Origin: Anaerolineae bacterium
Lineage (GTDB): Bacteria > Chloroflexota > Anaerolineae > B4-G1
Assembly: GCA_027079895.1 (NCBI GenBank)
Contig: JALWUZ010000428.1
Coordinates: 1 to 16,740 of the forward strand
Reading direction: 5' to 3'
DNA length: 16,740 nt
Position 1 is the stretch's first letter. Every line of letters begins with the position of its first letter. The position numbers were made by a program, and so were the translations under genes. Shown piece by piece: positions 14,799 through 16,740 of this stretch. The notes beneath the pieces are model-generated. The model saw only the letters and a program-made list of their open reading frames with translations, was not told where the DNA came from and ran no database searches.

Positions 14799-15976
14799 GC
14801 CGCCTTCGCCGCCACGATTCCGTCCCCGACGACTCTTCCACTCCCCGCCTGCGCCCCGTCCTCGTCACCGACGACCGGCAGTTGGCGGAGATGCTGCGCC
14901 GCTTCTCCTCCGCCCCGGCCGTCGCCGTGGACACCGAGTCCAACTCCCTCTACGCCTACCAGGAGCGCGTCTGCCTGATTCAATTCTCCACCCCCGACGC
15001 CGATTACCTGGTGGACCCGCTGGCCGATGTGGACCTCAGCCCGCTGGGAGACCTCTTCGCCGACCCCGACCGGCTCAAGGTGTTCCACGCCGCCGAGTAC
15101 GACGTGATGTGCCTGAAACGGGACTTCGGCTTCCGCTTCGCCGGCCTGTTCGACACGATGTGGGCGGCCCGCATTCTGGGCTGGCCCCGGGTCGGGCTGG
15201 GCGACATCCTCAAGGAGACTTTCGGCGTGCGCAGCGACAAGCGGTTTCAGCGGTACAACTGGGGACAGCGGCCACTGCCCCAGAAAGCCCTGGCCTACGC
15301 CGCCCTGGACACCCACTACCTGCTGCCGCTCTATCACCGACAGGCCGCCATCCTGCGTCAGGCGGGGCGGTGGGAGGAGGCGCAGGAAACGTTCGCCCGC
15401 ATCGCCGCCTCCCGCCCGCTGCCCGTCAACGGCAACCCGGTGGACATCTGGCGCATCAAGGGGGTTCACGACCTGTCCCCGCGCGAGTGGGCTGTTCTGC
15501 GGGAACTGGCCCGATGGCGGGATGAGGAGGCCCGTCGGCGGGACGTGCCGCTTTTCAAAGTGCTTCACGACCGGACACTCGTCGCCCTGGCCCAGGCCCG
15601 CCCGCGGACGCTCTACGGGCTGCGAGAGGTGCGGGGGCTGAGCGCCAATCTGGTGCGGAGGTACGGCCAGCGGCTCCTCGAGACCATCCACCGGGGGGAG
15701 CGGGCCCGTCCGCCGACGCCGCCGCCCCCGCCGCCGCGTCACTCCGACGCGGAGGTGGCACGCTACCGGGCGTTGCGTGCCTGGCGGCGGGAGGTCGCCG
15801 CCCGGCGCGGAGTGGACCCGGACGTGATCGTCGGCAACGCGGTGCTGTGGGAGTTGGCGGAGCGGAACCCCGTCACCGAGGCGGAACTGGCCCGCGTCGC
15901 GGAGTTGGGCGATTGGAAGCGGCGCACCTACGGGGCGGACATCCTGCGGGTGCTGCGGCGGCTCTCCCCGCGCTGA
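14795..15976 (+). CDS. rnd: Ribonuclease D (DEDDy exonuclease with two HRDC domains)
   Basis: This 393-residue protein is a 3'-5' exoribonuclease of the RNase D family that trims tRNA precursors and other small RNAs. Counting from the chosen ATG, the DEDDy site is Asp46, Glu48 (VDTES), Asp103 (AEYDVM), Tyr168 and Asp172 (YAALDTHYL). Two HRDC domains follow, at about 205-285 and 315-390, as in E. coli RNase D, joined by a proline-rich linker. I choose the ATG at 14795, which forms an ATGA overlap with mgtE. An ATG at 14789 would add two residues. Its stop is 9 bases from the convergent final gene. Confidence 0.92.
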   Translation: MSRLRRHDSVPDDSSTPRLRPVLVTDDRQLAEMLRRFSSAPAVAVDTESNSLYAYQERVCLIQFSTPDADYLVDPLADVDLSPLGDLFADPDRLKVFHAAEYDVMCLKRDFGFRFAGLFDTMWAARILGWPRVGLGDILKETFGVRSDKRFQRYNWGQRPLPQKALAYAALDTHYLLPLYHRQAAILRQAGRWEEAQETFARIAASRPLPVNGNPVDIWRIKGVHDLSPREWAVLRELARWRDEEARRRDVPLFKVLHDRTLVALAQARPRTLYGLREVRGLSANLVRRYGQRLLETIHRGERARPPTPPPPPPRHSDAEVARYRALRAWRREVAARRGVDPDVIVGNAVLWELAERNPVTEAELARVAELGDWKRRTYGADILRVLRRLSPR

Positions 15977-15985
15977 ACGGGGTTC

Positions 15986-16740
15986 TTACCGCAGCGTGAA
16001 CGTCTCCCCCACCAGCCGCATCAGGGCCGGAATCTCCCGCCCCCCGACGGCCCGCATCCGCAGCACGTACAGCCAATAATCTTCCCCCTGCACGACCCAG
16101 GCCTCCGCCGGGCCGCCCTCCGCGCCGGGCCAGCGTTCGTGAAAGAGGAAGGCCGGGTGTCCGCGCCATTCCGTCTCCTCCACCCGCAGCACGCGGGGTG
16201 GATTCGCGTCCCCCTGCGTCGCCTCCAACATCACGACGGCGTTGTTGAGGAGGAGCGGCTCCGTCGGGCCCGGCGCCCACCACAGCCCGACCTCCCCGGC
16301 GGCGTACCGCCACACCCGCGCTCCGGCCCAATCGTCCCCCTCGGCCAGTACCTCGGTGAAGGCTTGCGGCACCGCCAGCGTCGCGCCGGCGGGGAGCGTG
16401 TCCGTCAGGGGACGGAAGGCGAGCGGCAGCGGACGGAACGCCATCTCCTGCGTCCCCGTCACCGGCAGCGTAGTCTGGACGTAGACCTTGAGCCGCCAGT
16501 CCCCCGCCGCCGGCCGGAGCGGCAGTTGGAGCGTCTGCCGGGCCGCGTACCGACCGCCGCCCTGGGGCCACAGTTGCCCAACCCAGACCGGCTCGCCGCC
16601 GCCGTCCAACACCGTCGCCCGCACCGTCGGCGTCACCGTCTGCCCCGGCGGGAGCGCGAGCGAGACGGCCACCGTCACCGGCCGGAGCGCGGAGACCGCG
16701 TCGGGCCAGAGGATGTCCAGGCGGGCGAGCCGGTCTGGGT
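15986..16740 (-). CDS. Protein of unknown function, 5' end beyond the right edge
   Basis: The frame ending at TAA (15986-15988) is open without a stop to the right edge, and an internal GTG at 16678 is not a convincing start. So the gene begins outside the window and about 250 residues of its C-terminus are visible. The visible part looks all-beta: alternating strands, many prolines and glycines, tryptophans (GQLWPQGG, WRLKVYVQTT), a DDWAGARVWRYAAGEV block, and a final VQGEDYWLYVLRMRAVG strand pair. There is no membrane segment in the visible part. I do not recognise a family. It may be the soluble C-terminal tail of a larger surface or membrane protein, which is an inference. It converges on rnd. 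Confidence 0.6.
   Translation of the reverse strand, partial: PDRLARLDILWPDAVSALRPVTVAVSLALPPGQTVTPTVRATVLDGGGEPVWVGQLWPQGGGRYAARQTLQLPLRPAAGDWRLKVYVQTTLPVTGTQEMAFRPLPLAFRPLTDTLPAGATLAVPQAFTEVLAEGDDWAGARVWRYAAGEVGLWWAPGPTEPLLLNNAVVMLEATQGDANPPRVLRVEETEWRGHPAFLFHERWPGAEGGPAEAWVVQGEDYWLYVLRMRAVGGREIPALMRLVGETFTLR

Noticed and set aside
15966..15982. CCCCG/CGGGG hairpin at the rnd end, between convergent genes
   Set aside because: The stem is only 5 bp with a 7-base loop and overlaps the stop codon of rnd. It could be a weak bidirectional terminator, but the support is poor.
1..16740. CRISPR arrays, tRNA or rRNA genes, insertion sequences, phage genes
   Set aside because: No regular direct repeats, cloverleaf-like segments or transposase/integrase motifs were seen by eye on either strand.

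Overview
The window is GC-rich, densely coded DNA from a bacterial chromosome. Gaps between genes are short (the longest about 155 bases), many genes overlap or nearly touch, and GTG starts occur. Two adjacent lipoproteins share one fold. The gene content (AIM24-type protein, DUF2061 protein, HELGRP-type histidine kinase) and palindromic intergenic repeats suggest an Anaerolineae-like member of the Chloroflexota, possibly thermophilic. That placement is an inference from style and content. No 16S rRNA or other decisive marker is present.

Left part, plus strand (1-6869): the 3' end of a clan GH-A-like glycoside hydrolase is followed at once by rtcA, the RNA 3'-phosphate cyclase. A good sigma70-type promoter (2176-2203) then starts a run of two tandem lipoprotein paralogues, a DUF2061 membrane protein, an MtaB-type tRNA methylthiotransferase, a HIT-family hydrolase (ATGA overlap with mtaB), a CBS-CBS-ACT protein and an AIM24-family protein. 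A perfect 15-bp inverted repeat (6892-6926) lies between the last of these and the convergent moaE.

Middle part, minus strand (6979-13293): read 5' to 3' the order is htpG (Hsp90), an OmpR/PhoB-type response regulator, its histidine kinase, moaA, moaC, moaD and moaE. Spacing is 17, -4, 21, 40, -11 and about 72 bases, so one transcript is plausible. MoaA and MoaC make cyclic pyranopterin monophosphate, and MoaD plus MoaE form molybdopterin synthase, so the route is complete up to molybdopterin. The later molybdenum-insertion genes are not here. The kinase carries an unusual H-box. Two near-identical 23-base imperfect palindromes fill the moaD-moaE gap.

Right part: a divergent region (13294-13448) with a strong plus-strand promoter drives mgtE, a Mg2+ channel, whose end overlaps the start of a two-HRDC RNase D gene. 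The last gene, on the minus strand, is cut by the right edge and has no recognised function.

No CRISPR array, tRNA, rRNA, transposase or phage gene was seen. Most of the window looks like ordinary housekeeping and accessory chromosome. The best leads are the htpG/two-component/moa gene run, the kinase H-box variant, the two palindromic repeat types and the lipoprotein pair.
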